DNA from: Acidobacteriaceae bacterium KBS 89
GTDB taxonomy: Bacteria > Acidobacteriota > Terriglobia > Terriglobales > Acidobacteriaceae
Assembly: GCA_000381605.1 (NCBI GenBank)
Contig: KB906756.1
Location: 310,001-374,000 of the forward strand
Direction of reading: 5' to 3'
DNA: 64,000 nucleotides
Each line of letters begins with the position of its first letter. Position 1 is the first letter of the stretch. The notes under the pieces are model-generated. The model ran no database searches and had not been told where the DNA came from. It saw only the letters and a program-made list of their open reading frames with translations. Positions 44,858 through 53,065 of this stretch are shown here, piece after piece. A program made the translations under genes and the position numbers.

Positions 44858-46162
44858 TCACACTGTTACAACCGCTCCAGTAACAGCCACACTCCCAAAT
44901 ACTCTCCGATATCGCTCGATCTCTTCCGTCGGCCCCGTCGACTTCCGCGCATTGTCCGACAGCTTCACCGCCGGTCTACCCTCCACCGTCATCAGCTTGC
45001 ACACCAGGCTTATCGGATCAAGCGTCGTCTCTCCTCGTGGATGACATCCACGAAAATCGTTCGTAAGCAACGTCCCCCATCCAGCGCTGAACCGTATTCG
45101 TCCGTGAAAATATTTATGGAGTCGCAAGATGTCATCGACATCCAGCCCATCTGAAGCGATCAATCGTTTCTTTCGGGCATCCCGCCCTCTGTGCAGCAGC
45201 CACGCGATGTACTCATCCCCCGCAACAAAGGGATCCTTACTATCGCACCGTTGTCCCGTCCAGTCCGCAACCCAATCTGGAGCTCCTTCAAGAAATTGAG
45301 TCGTCCCAAAAGTGTCCGGCAACATGATTAGCAACTCGCCACCATAGCTCTTCTGCCAAAGCTCAAGCACCCGGTATTGCGATTGATGCAACGCCTCGTC
45401 CCCATTGGTGATCGCCGCCACTGCCATCGGCAGTTCATGCGCGTTCGTTCCCATCGCCTCCAGGTCATGCTTGTACGCAAGAAAAGTATTCGACGTGCCC
45501 GACAGGCTCGCCCCCAAGGCCACGCGCATCACCTCGATCACATATTCCTGCCAGAGAAAGCTGTGCCGCCGCCGCGTTCCAAACTCCGAGATTCTCACCT
45601 CAGGCACGGCGCGTAGCAGTTCGAGCTTCTCCCACAGCTTCGTCTTGGCTCGCGCATACAACACATCCAGTTCCAGCTCGTTTAGCGCACCCAACGCAGC
45701 ACGGGTCTTCATCTCGCTCACCAGAGCAAGACCGTAGACCTCCCACATCGTCACTTCGGTCCACAGACCTTCGAAGCGAACCACCAACTGCCCGTCCTGC
45801 TCGGTAACCTCGTAGTCCGACAGGCGAAAATCGTTTTCCAACCAATCCAAAAACGTCGGCTCGAAGATGCTCCGCGTCCCATAAAATGTATTGCCCGCTA
45901 GCCAGATGATCTCCGAACGTCGAAACCTGAGCCCGCGCACATGTTCCATCTGGTCCACCAAGAGGGCCATCGGAATCTGCTCAGCGAGTCGCACCGAGAC
46001 TGTTCGGTTTGTAACCTCCGACGTTACATGAATTGCCGGAAAGTTCTTCCAGATAAACTGCAGCATCAGCAGCTTGTAAAAATCAGTGTCCAGGAGCGAC
46101 CGCACAATCGGATCAAGCTTCCAGTTGTGGTTGTGCGCGCGCTCGGCAAAGTTCACATTCAC
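44858..46162 (-). CDS. pncB: Nicotinate phosphoribosyltransferase
   Basis: This 434-residue enzyme converts nicotinate and PRPP to nicotinate mononucleotide in NAD salvage. The N-terminus reads IVRSLLDTDFYKLLMLQFIW. The middle has FGTRRRHSFLWQEYV and the substrate region GTSNTFLAYKHDLEAMGTNAHE, holding the phosphorylatable His. The C-terminus has HPRGETTLDPISLVCKL. The GTG start at 46162 has GAGGAT upstream. The S1/P1 nuclease follows. A CAATTGTC half-site (46188-46195) lies just upstream and also occurs in the next intergenic dyad. Confidence 0.93.
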   Translation of the reverse strand: MNVNFAERAHNHNWKLDPIVRSLLDTDFYKLLMLQFIWKNFPAIHVTSEVTNRTVSVRLAEQIPMALLVDQMEHVRGLRFRRSEIIWLAGNTFYGTRSIFEPTFLDWLENDFRLSDYEVTEQDGQLVVRFEGLWTEVTMWEVYGLALVSEMKTRAALGALNELELDVLYARAKTKLWEKLELLRAVPEVRISEFGTRRRHSFLWQEYVIEVMRVALGASLSGTSNTFLAYKHDLEAMGTNAHELPMAVAAITNGDEALHQSQYRVLELWQKSYGGELLIMLPDTFGTTQFLEGAPDWVADWTGQRCDSKDPFVAGDEYIAWLLHRGRDARKKRLIASDGLDVDDILRLHKYFHGRIRFSAGWGTLLTNDFRGCHPRGETTLDPISLVCKLMTVEGRPAVKLSDNARKSTGPTEEIERYRRVFGSVAVTGAVVTV

Positions 46163-46264
46163 GTCGAAATCCTCAAGCTAAGCCTATCAATTGTCGTTTT
46201 GGAGCTGATTGAAGCCCCTCCCTGAAACTCCATCGAACTCAAAAAAAATAAATGACAAGCACAC

Positions 46265-46292
46265 TTGACAATTATCGACCGGAGTGTAAAGT
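46265..46292 (+). promoter_or_regulatory. Sigma-70-like promoter for the membrane/XRE pair
   Basis: TTGACA (46265-46270) and TAAAGT (46287-46292, with TG just before it) are separated by 16 bp, close to the sigma-70 consensus. It lies about 30 bp upstream of the membrane-protein ATG. The inverted repeat at 46267-46301 overlaps it, so the XRE product could repress it. Confidence 0.55.
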
Positions 46293-46301
46293 TTAATTGT
46301 C
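46267..46301. promoter_or_regulatory. Inverted repeat GACAATTA-N19-TAATTGTC across the promoter
   Basis: Two perfect 8-bp arms (46267-46274 and 46294-46301) are 27 bp apart centre to centre, spanning the -35 and -10 region. A related CAATTGTC lies at 46188-46195 near the divergent pncB start. It is a candidate binding site for the XRE regulator encoded in this operon. Confidence 0.45.
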
Positions 46302-46322
46302 TTTGTGGAAAGGAATCTTGTC

Positions 46323-46727
46323 ATGCCATGCATTCCAGCAACGAAAGCCGGACGCCGTTACGTGTACCGCCTCGCCCCAACGATGGCTATCTATCTGGTC
46401 TTTCTCTTCATCGCACAATGGTCGTTCCACCATCTTCATCCCACCGGCTTCATCGTTTATGTCCTCGCCGTGCTTCCCGCATTGCCCCTCATTGGCTCGC
46501 TCATCGTCGTTGGTCTCTACATCACCGAAGAGTCTGATGAGTTTGAGCGTTCCATACTTGTTCAATCCATGCTCTGGGGATTCGGCGGAACTCTCGCCGT
46601 CACCACCATCTGGGGCTTTCTCGAAGACTTCGCCAAAGCGCCTCATATCTCCACCTTTTATGTCTACGTCTTCTTCTGGATCTTCATGGGAATCGCCCAG
46701 CCATTCATTCGCATGAGGTACCAATGA
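46323..46727 (+). CDS. Four-helix membrane protein of unknown function
   Basis: This protein of about 134 residues has four predicted membrane helices (MAIYLVFLFIAQW, FIVYVLAVLPALPLIGSLI, a third near LAVTTIWGFLEDF, and VYVFFWIFMGIAQPF). The acidic loop EESDEFERSILVQSM is conserved in small membrane proteins encoded with XRE regulators. I chose the ATG at 46323, with AAGGAA upstream, over the GTG at 46305. It overlaps the XRE gene by 4 bp (ATGA). Such two-gene modules are common but their function is unknown. Confidence 0.82.
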   Translation: MPCIPATKAGRRYVYRLAPTMAIYLVFLFIAQWSFHHLHPTGFIVYVLAVLPALPLIGSLIVVGLYITEESDEFERSILVQSMLWGFGGTLAVTTIWGFLEDFAKAPHISTFYVYVFFWIFMGIAQPFIRMRYQ

Positions 46728-46918
46728 AGAACCGACTCCGCATCCTCCGCGCCGAACACAGCTGGTCCCAGGCCGACCTCGCCGAGCGCCTCGAGGTTTC
46801 GCGTCAATCCGTCAACGCCATCGAGACCGGCAAGTTTGACCCCAGTCTCCCGCTCGCCTTCAAACTTGCTCGCCTCTTCAACAGCCCAATCGAAAGCATC
46901 TTCACCGACGAAGAGTAA
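46724..46918 (+). CDS. XRE family transcriptional regulator (64 aa)
   Basis: This is a minimal Cro/CI-type helix-turn-helix protein of 64 residues: LRILRAEHSWSQADLAERL, then VSRQSVNAIETGKFDPSLPLA and KLARLFNSPIESIF. It has no other domain. Its ATG overlaps the stop of the membrane-protein gene, so it is translated with it. It is a likely autoregulator acting at the inverted repeat upstream of the pair. Its closeness to toxin-antitoxin antitoxins is superficial, because the partner here is a four-helix membrane protein. Confidence 0.92.
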   Translation: MKNRLRILRAEHSWSQADLAERLEVSRQSVNAIETGKFDPSLPLAFKLARLFNSPIESIFTDEE

Positions 46919-47032
46919 ACACTCCCAACCCGTTGCTCGCCCATGACAACTGTCATGCCACTCCGATGACGCAAACCACTGGTGGCAACACAACGCGCAC
47001 GGCACACTGAAGTAGTTCCAAGGAGCAATGCC

Positions 47033-47353
47033 ATGTCAACATCGCAAACCATCAACCGCGTCATAACCTTCATTCTTCTCCTTGCCGGCCTCATGCTGCT
47101 CCGAAAGCCCATCTTTGGCCAGGCCATCCCCGCCGCGCCCACGCGCTTCTCCGTCGTCGAGGGAGTCGCCTCCGGCAAAGGCACGGAGGTCATCGTTATC
47201 CCGGGGCTCTCCAGGATCGACACCGTCTACACCAGTGCCTACAGCACTATGCCGAACCTGAAGATCCACCACATCGACGACTCCGGCCGCTTCATCACGT
47301 ACAACCATCCCGCAGCCTTCGACAAGGCTGTCCAGGCCTTCACCAAGGTCTGA
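47033..47353 (+). CDS. Exported fragment resembling the C-terminal end of an alpha/beta hydrolase
   Basis: This 106-residue frame has AAGGAG upstream and a signal-like N-terminus (residues about 10-30, VITFILLLAGLMLL). The rest resembles only the last strand-helix of an alpha/beta hydrolase: an LKIHHIDDSGRFITY stretch where the catalytic His usually precedes Phe (here Arg), then PAAFDKAVQAF. No nucleophile elbow is present, so it cannot be an active hydrolase. It may be a deletion derivative or a small protein in its own right. Confidence 0.5.
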   Translation: MSTSQTINRVITFILLLAGLMLLRKPIFGQAIPAAPTRFSVVEGVASGKGTEVIVIPGLSRIDTVYTSAYSTMPNLKIHHIDDSGRFITYNHPAAFDKAVQAFTKV

Positions 47354-47563
47354 ATGTGACCCACCACAACTCGGTTCGACCCGCCTTTTCATGGTCTTGC
47401 TGCTGAAGGGTGTTCAACGCGCCCAGCGGCAATTAATCGAGTCTGCGACATTCTCCTGCACATCGAATTACCATTGAAGCGATGAAAATTTGACTGGTTG
47501 CATCGAATCGTTCCAGCCCCAGTCTCAGTAGCAGGCACTCACCTCCACCAAGGGAGATCCGCC

Positions 47564-48823
47564 TTGATACCCGCCTCCGAAGCCCTCGAGCAGCCCTCAT
47601 CGCCGAATACCCAATCGGCCCGACCTGATTGCCCGGAGTGCCCTGAGCGGCCTTATCTGCGCGTCTTCAAATCCACCGTCTACGTCCGCGACCATGATCG
47701 AAGCCTTGACTTCTACGTCAACCAGCTTGGCTTCAGCGTCGTCGCCGACGTCAGCTTCACCTACGACGGCCGCTGGGTAGCGATTGCACCTCCGGATGGC
47801 CAGGCAATTCTCGCGCTTGTCGCTCCCAAACCCGGCACTGAAAAGTACCGCTTTATTGGCCGCGAGACGCAGATTGGCTTCCTGTCCGAGGACATCAACA
47901 CCACCTACGAGCTATGGAAGAGGCTCGGCGTTCGCTTTCACCAGCCTCCGCAGCAGACGATCTTCGGCATCACTCTCGCCCGCTTTCAAGATCTCGATGG
48001 CAACGGTTTCGAACTGATTGGTACCGACCAGTTCACCCGCCAGATCGAACAGGAACGCCAGGTTGCCGCCGCAAGAATCGAGTCTGAGCGTCGCACCCTG
48101 CAAGAGCTTGAAATCGCCCGCCAGGTGCAGGCCCGCCTTTTCCCTCAGACTCTGCCTCCTCTCAAAACCCTCGATTACGCTGGCGTCTGTATCCAGGCCC
48201 GTCACGTCGGCGGCGACTACTACGACTTCCTCGCCCTCGGCAACCAGCGCCTCGGACTCGTCATTGGCGATATCTCTGGCAAAGGCATCGCCGCCGCGCT
48301 TCTGATGGCCAATCTCCAGGCCAACCTCCGCAGCCAGTTCACTCTCGCCCGCGACGAGCCACAGCTCTTCCTCCAGTCCGTCAACCGCATCTTCTTTCAG
48401 AACACCACGGACTCCGCCTACGCCACCGTCTTCTTCGCCGACTACGATGACAAGGCCCGCCGCCTACGCTACGCCAACTGCGGCCATCTATCGGGCATCG
48501 TCCTCCGGCATAACGGCAAGGTCGACTGGCTTCACTCCACCGGAACCGTTCTTGGTCTCTTCGAAGAGTGGGATTCTCCAATCGAGGAATGCCAGCTCTC
48601 TCCCGGCGATCTGCTGGCGCTTTACACAGACGGTGTAACCGAATCCTTCGACGCTTCGGGAGAAGAGTTCGGCGAGCAGCGACTCGTCGAAGCCCTGCGA
48701 AAAAACAAGGCAATGTCTGCCAGCGACACGCTCTCATCAGTCGTCGAACAAATCCAGAGATTTAGCCCCTCCGAGCAGCATGACGACATCACTCTGATCG
48801 TGGCCAAATGCACCGCTAATTAG
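47564..48823 (+). CDS. Glyoxalase-fold (VOC) domain fused to a SpoIIE/PP2C serine phosphatase
   Basis: This cytoplasmic protein of about 419 residues joins a VOC/glyoxalase-like domain (about 33-155) with a SpoIIE-type PPM phosphatase (about 205-418). The VOC part reads STVYVRDHDRSLDFYVNQLG at its start and ARFQDLDGNGFELIG at its end. A coiled coil (157-190, rich in Glu/Arg) links to the phosphatase. The phosphatase has HVGGDYYDF, GDISGKGIAAALLMA, YTDGVTES and DDITLIV, so its metal-binding Asp residues are present. It probably dephosphorylates an anti-sigma-factor antagonist in response to a ligand held by the VOC domain. The TTG at 47564 follows AAGGGAG; a second TTG at 47498 is possible. 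Confidence 0.87.
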   Translation: MIPASEALEQPSSPNTQSARPDCPECPERPYLRVFKSTVYVRDHDRSLDFYVNQLGFSVVADVSFTYDGRWVAIAPPDGQAILALVAPKPGTEKYRFIGRETQIGFLSEDINTTYELWKRLGVRFHQPPQQTIFGITLARFQDLDGNGFELIGTDQFTRQIEQERQVAAARIESERRTLQELEIARQVQARLFPQTLPPLKTLDYAGVCIQARHVGGDYYDFLALGNQRLGLVIGDISGKGIAAALLMANLQANLRSQFTLARDEPQLFLQSVNRIFFQNTTDSAYATVFFADYDDKARRLRYANCGHLSGIVLRHNGKVDWLHSTGTVLGLFEEWDSPIEECQLSPGDLLALYTDGVTESFDASGEEFGEQRLVEALRKNKAMSASDTLSSVVEQIQRFSPSEQHDDITLIVAKCTAN

Positions 48824-48831
48824 TACAAGCC

Positions 48832-48987
48832 ATGAGACGAGACAATTTTCGCGAGTTGGTCGCTGATTGGTCAAAGGATGAATGGCATGAATGGCCCGTC
48901 TATCTCGGAAGGAATATCACCAGCGTGCTCGGCAGTGTGTGCCATGCTTCTAGATGTTGGCAGAAAACGCCAGAAGACGTTGATTGA
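48832..48987 (+). CDS. Weakly supported 51-codon ORF
   Basis: An ATG just after the SpoIIE-type gene opens MRRDNFRELVADWSKDEW..., 51 codons, ending inside the 3' end of the convergent hydrolase gene. The product is Trp-rich and acidic at the start, but no family is recognised. There is no clear ribosome-binding site. It may be a chance frame or a broken gene. Confidence 0.2.
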   Translation: MRRDNFRELVADWSKDEWHEWPVYLGRNITSVLGSVCHASRCWQKTPEDVD

Positions 48988-49774
48988 ACACTTCCGCGGC
49001 ATCCCAAAACGGTGCATGCCCGATGCTCGGCACTATCTGAATTTGAGCATGGGTTAAGCCACCGGCCTTGTGTTGATCAACAGCAGATAGTTTCACGACC
49101 GCATCCTCAGCGCCCTGCGTGATCAGTACGGCTTTGCGGATTCGGGGAAGAAGGTCATCATTGTCAATGGATCGAGACAACAGCGCCTGACGGACATAGG
49201 GCGGAACGGACACGTTGAACCCCAGCATCAGGTACATGTCCTCAGCTGAGAGTTCTTGCACGAAGCACAGTCGTATCAGCGACTCAAGGCTGTGGACGCT
49301 CTCTTCTGCTATCGTGGAAAAAAAACCTGGCACGAGGCTGAGAAACTCAGGGGTGAGAACCGACAGAGCCTCGTCACTGCCAAGTTTTGTTATGCCACCT
49401 ATAAAGTTGATTCCGCCAATGCCATCCTCGCCGTAATGCCGGATATAGTCGAGGATGATGAGCGGTCCGTACGACCAGCCGCAGAGGACTGGGTGGTCAA
49501 GCCCCAGACCCTGTATGGCTGCATTGATGTCATCAGCCCACAATCTCGAGTCGGCGTAGCCCTCGTGAGGCCTATCAGAAAGACCGTGACCCCGTATATC
49601 CATCGCGACCAGCCGGCAGTCAGCGGCCAGGTCCGAGTTCATCTGACGGTTCCATGTGAGCCAACACTGCGAAAGACCATGGATGAACATGATTGGGCGC
49701 CCCTTTGGGTTGCCCGCCTCAACAAGATGGAGGCGTATGCCACCACCGCCTGTAATGGTGTGGTTTTTCATCAT
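48950..49774 (-). CDS. Alpha/beta hydrolase (epoxide-hydrolase/esterase-like)
   Basis: This 274-residue cytoplasmic protein has the canonical alpha/beta hydrolase core. The oxyanion loop is IMFIHGLSQCW, followed by VAMDIRGHGLSD, the nucleophile elbow LCGWSYG (Ser), an acid region near TQGAEDAVV and the catalytic His in IVPSIGHAPFW. All triad positions look intact. The substrate is unknown. It is divergent from the deoxyhypusine-synthase-like gene and convergent with the SpoIIE gene. It is unrelated in sequence to the hydrolase at 10-11 kb. Confidence 0.85.
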   Translation of the reverse strand: MMKNHTITGGGGIRLHLVEAGNPKGRPIMFIHGLSQCWLTWNRQMNSDLAADCRLVAMDIRGHGLSDRPHEGYADSRLWADDINAAIQGLGLDHPVLCGWSYGPLIILDYIRHYGEDGIGGINFIGGITKLGSDEALSVLTPEFLSLVPGFFSTIAEESVHSLESLIRLCFVQELSAEDMYLMLGFNVSVPPYVRQALLSRSIDNDDLLPRIRKAVLITQGAEDAVVKLSAVDQHKAGGLTHAQIQIVPSIGHAPFWDAAEVFNQRLLAFSANI

Positions 49775-49877
49775 GCCCTCCTTTCGGGCACCGTTCTAAA
49801 TCCCCATATTCACCTCTGTTAAATTCACATAAAACCCGCGCCAATCAAGCCCAAAACGTTGATATCATAGTAGAGCC

Positions 49878-50945
49878 ATGCCCACAAAAAAGGAACTCCT
49901 AGACCGCCCCATCCAGCACCTCGACATCAAGCAGCACAATGTCGTTCCCCTGGTCGACGCCATGCACAACATGGCCTACTCCGCGCGTGATACCGCCCGC
50001 GCCGCCAACATCTTCGACATGATGCTTCGCGACACCGACTGCGGCGTCATCCTCTGCCTTGCCGGCTCCCTCATCTCCGCTGGGCTCCAAAAAATTTTCG
50101 TCGACCTGATCCGCAACAACATGGTCGACGCCATTGTCTCCACCGGTGCCAATATCGTCGATCAGGACTTCTTCGAAGCCCTCGGCTTCAACCACTACAT
50201 CGCGGGCGACGAGTACAAATACGGCGCAGGCGACGCCGATCTCCGCGAGCTGATGATCGACCGCATCTACGACACCTTCATCGACGAGGAAGAGCTCCGC
50301 ATCTGCGACGAGACCACCCACCAGATCACCAACTCCCTCGAGCCTCGCCCTTACAGCTCCCGCGAGTTCATCCGCGAGATGGGCGCTTACCTTGCAAAAA
50401 ACGGCAAGACACCCCAAGCAGGTGGCCGCGACTCCATCGTCCTCGCCGCCTACGAGAAGAACGTTCCCATCTTCTGCCCCGCCTTCTCCGATTGCTCCGC
50501 CGGTTTCGGCCTCGTCGCCCACCAGCACGCCCGCCAGGGCAAGCCGATGGTTTCGATCGACTCCGCCAAGGACTTCTACGAGATCACTCAGCTCAAGATC
50601 GCCAACCCCACTACCGGCCTGCTTATGATCGGCGGTGGCGTCCCCAAGAACTTCGCTCAGGACATTGTCGTGGCCGCCGACATTCTGGGAGTCGAAGCCT
50701 CCATGCACAAGTACGCCATCCAAATCACTGTAGCCGACGCCCGCGACGGCGCTCTGTCGGGTTCCACACTTAAGGAAGCCAGCTCCTGGGGTAAGGTCGA
50801 CCTCACCTACGAGCAGATGGTCTTCTCAGAGGCCACCCTCGCCCTTCCTTTGATCGCCGGTTACGCCTTCCACAAGAAAGCCCAGGCCGCCCGAACAGGA
50901 AAAAAGTGGGCCACGATCCTCGACCAGGTAGCCGTGCCAGCCTAG
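49878..50945 (+). CDS. Deoxyhypusine-synthase-family enzyme (polyamine aminobutyl transferase)
   Basis: This 355-residue enzyme belongs to the deoxyhypusine synthase family. It has LCLAGSLISAGLQKI, TGANIVDQDFFEALGF, HQHARQGKPMVSID, LMIGGGVPKNFAQD and the catalytic-Lys region GALSGSTLKEASSWGK. In eukaryotes and archaea the family modifies eIF5A. Bacteria lack eIF5A, so bacterial members are thought to make homospermidine or related polyamines. NAD-dependent transfer of an aminobutyl group from spermidine or putrescine is the likely chemistry. A strong hairpin follows the gene. Confidence 0.88.
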   Translation: MPTKKELLDRPIQHLDIKQHNVVPLVDAMHNMAYSARDTARAANIFDMMLRDTDCGVILCLAGSLISAGLQKIFVDLIRNNMVDAIVSTGANIVDQDFFEALGFNHYIAGDEYKYGAGDADLRELMIDRIYDTFIDEEELRICDETTHQITNSLEPRPYSSREFIREMGAYLAKNGKTPQAGGRDSIVLAAYEKNVPIFCPAFSDCSAGFGLVAHQHARQGKPMVSIDSAKDFYEITQLKIANPTTGLLMIGGGVPKNFAQDIVVAADILGVEASMHKYAIQITVADARDGALSGSTLKEASSWGKVDLTYEQMVFSEATLALPLIAGYAFHKKAQAARTGKKWATILDQVAVPA

Positions 50946-50969
50946 ACTGCTCTCATTGACAAAGCAGCA

Positions 50970-51006
50970 AAATTGGCCGTCTTTCGCTAGGAAAGACGGC
51001 CAATTT
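50970..51006. terminator. 16-bp perfect hairpin after the DHS-like gene
   Basis: The arms at 50970-50985 and 50991-51006 are exact reverse complements (A3TTGGCCGTCTTTC type), with a 5-nt loop GCTAG. The outer arms carry the A/T runs, so the T-tract is part of the stem. It lies 24 bp past the DHS-like stop and is a likely terminator. Confidence 0.75.
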
Positions 51007-51228
51007 ACGCTCGGATAACGTCATAAACCCTGTTATACCAATGTTGTCATCCCGGATAACCCACGGAGGTGTTATTGCCGCTGCAACTTATTTTCTGTCA
51101 TTCTCAGCAGGCTAACCAAATCTTGAACCCGCTGAGCAAGCTAATCACCTACATGAAGTTTCACCTCTTTGAATGCGCAACGAATAGGGATATTTGAGAC
51201 CGAAGAGTATACGTCCCAATTCGAAACG

Positions 51229-51272
51229 GTTACCAAAAATAAGTTACCAATAAGTTGTGGAAAAAGTTACCA
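51229..51272 (+). repeat. Three direct GTTACCA repeats upstream of the hybrid kinase
   Basis: GTTACCA occurs at 51229-51235, 51243-51249 and 51266-51272. Copies 2 and 3 share a longer AAGTTACCA(A)TAAG core. Spacing is 14 and 23 bp. They lie 20-60 bp upstream of the kinase start and could be binding sites for a regulator. No regulator is identified. Confidence 0.45.
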
Positions 51273-51290
51273 TAAGGTTCCCGGTACACA

Positions 51291-52994
51291 ATGCACATTC
51301 TGTCCTTAATTGGTTTTCTCTCGCTAATCACGGCCACCGGTGTTCTACTTTTCGCTTTCCTGCGCGCGCAACGCACGACCCGCGAACTTGCTGAACAGCT
51401 GACGCAGGCCCGTGAGCAACATCATCAGCACACTCTCCAACTCACCCATCGTTCTGAGCTCGACACGCTAAAGGACGAGTTCATCTCCACGGTCTCGCAC
51501 GAACTGCGCACGCCGCTTACCAGCATCCGCGGCGCCCTCGGTCTTCTCTCTTCAGGCATCATCGGCGACGTCGACGCCAAAGCGCTCAACCTCCTACGCA
51601 TCGCAGTCACCAACACCGACCGCCTCATCCGACTCATCAACGACATTCTCGACCTCGAGCGAATGGAGTCCGGGCGCGCGCCTCTGCAGATTCGTCGCTG
51701 CTCCCTTCGCGACCTCGCCCAACAGGCCATCGACACAATGACTCCCATGGCCGATGCGAACACAGTCCACCTCGCGCTCGAACCATCCTCTGTAGCCCAG
51801 GTCGCCTATCCCGAAGCACTCTTCTTCGATGGCGACTCCGATCGCATCCTGCAGGTCATCACCAATCTTCTCTCTAACGCAATCAAGTTCTCCCCCGTCG
51901 CCTCTACGGTCCGCATCCACACCGAAGCCACCTCCGACTCCATCCTTCTCAAAGTCGTCGATGAAGGCCGCGGCATTCCCACCGACAAGCTCGACAGCAT
52001 CTTCGACCGCTTCCAGCAGATTGAGCCCTCCGACGCCCGCCAGAAGGGCGGCACTGGCCTCGGTCTCGCGATCTGCCGCAGCATCGTGCAGCAGCACAGT
52101 GGCTCCATCTGGGCCCAGCGCAACCTCGGCCTCGGATCGACTCTCTACGTCATGCTTCCCCGCACCACTCGCGCCACCGACGTTGTCCTCCCCGCGACCC
52201 TTCCGCCTCGCGGTGAAGGTGCGATCCTCGTTTGCGACGACGACGCAGGCATCCGCACGGTAGTCTCTGAGCACCTCACGCGCCAGGGCTACACCGTCAT
52301 CGAAGCTGTCTCCGGCGAACAGGCCCTGATCCTCGCTGCCGAACACCACGTCGAAGCCATTCTGCTCGACCTCTACATGCCCGGCCTCAGCGGTTGGGAG
52401 ACCCTTCAACGCCTTCGGAACAACCCCATCACAGCCAATATTCCCGTCGTCGTTCTAAGCGTCCTCTCCTCCACCCTGCGTCCACAACTCACCGGCGACG
52501 CCCAGGGCTGGGTGCAGAAGCCCTTTAACGAAAACCTTCTCTTCGCCGAGCTAGGCCGCGTGCTGCATCACGGCGACGGTCCGGCCTACGTCCTTCTGGT
52601 AGAGGACGACGACGACCTTGCCAGTGTCCTCACCGCCAGCTTCCAAAACGCAGCGGTCCATATAGACCTTGCCTCCTCACGTCAGCAGGCGATCCGGCAA
52701 TGCATCACCCGCCCGCCCGACCTTCTTATCCTCGACCTGACCCTTCCTGACGGCGACGGCTTCTCGCTGGTCGAGTGGCTTCGTCAGCAGCCCACACTGC
52801 GCGCCCTGCCCCTGGTCGTCTACTCCGGCCGTGAGATCTCAGAGACCGAAATGGCCATGCTCCGCCTCGGCCCTACCGAATTCCTCACCAAGGCCAAGGT
52901 TCAGCCCCAAGAGGTCGAAGAGCTGGTCCTCTCCATGGTTCACCGCATTCGCACAAAGTTTGCCGACCTCGCTACGGCAGCCCCAACCCGCTAG
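51291..52994 (+). CDS. Hybrid sensor histidine kinase with two C-terminal receivers
   Basis: This membrane-anchored kinase of 567 residues has one N-terminal helix (about 5-24) and a coil. The HisKA domain carries His70 in STVSHELRTPLTSIR. The HATPase_c domain (about 180-290) has DEGRGIP and GGTGLGLAICRS. Receiver 1 (about 310-425) has phospho-acceptor Asp360 in ILLDLYMPGLSG. Receiver 2 (about 433-550) has Asp482 in LILDLTLPDGDG with Lys534. It has no obvious sensor domain, so it may sense via partners. A stand-alone receiver and an Hpt gene follow, completing a phosphorelay. Confidence 0.9.
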   Translation: MHILSLIGFLSLITATGVLLFAFLRAQRTTRELAEQLTQAREQHHQHTLQLTHRSELDTLKDEFISTVSHELRTPLTSIRGALGLLSSGIIGDVDAKALNLLRIAVTNTDRLIRLINDILDLERMESGRAPLQIRRCSLRDLAQQAIDTMTPMADANTVHLALEPSSVAQVAYPEALFFDGDSDRILQVITNLLSNAIKFSPVASTVRIHTEATSDSILLKVVDEGRGIPTDKLDSIFDRFQQIEPSDARQKGGTGLGLAICRSIVQQHSGSIWAQRNLGLGSTLYVMLPRTTRATDVVLPATLPPRGEGAILVCDDDAGIRTVVSEHLTRQGYTVIEAVSGEQALILAAEHHVEAILLDLYMPGLSGWETLQRLRNNPITANIPVVVLSVLSSTLRPQLTGDAQGWVQKPFNENLLFAELGRVLHHGDGPAYVLLVEDDDDLASVLTASFQNAAVHIDLASSRQQAIRQCITRPPDLLILDLTLPDGDGFSLVEWLRQQPTLRALPLVVYSGREISETEMAMLRLGPTEFLTKAKVQPQEVEELVLSMVHRIRTKFADLATAAPTR

Positions 52995-53065
52995 CCTCAG
53001 GCTATAGGCCGAAATCAGCAAGTTACCTCCATACACTCGCGTCGCATGAGAGAATAAATTCGCTC

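Larger units (their letters stand above)
50946..51290. other. Intergenic region between the DHS-like gene and the hybrid kinase
   Basis: These 345 bp hold no supported gene. They contain a 16-bp perfect hairpin (50970-51006) and three GTTACCA repeats (51229-51272) just before the hybrid kinase start. The rest is AT-richer than flanking genes and presumably holds the kinase promoter. Confidence 0.6.

Noticed and set aside
46724..46918. XRE gene as an antitoxin of a toxin-antitoxin pair
   Set aside because: The coupled partner is a four-helix membrane protein that does not resemble any known toxin family, so the toxin-antitoxin label is unsupported.
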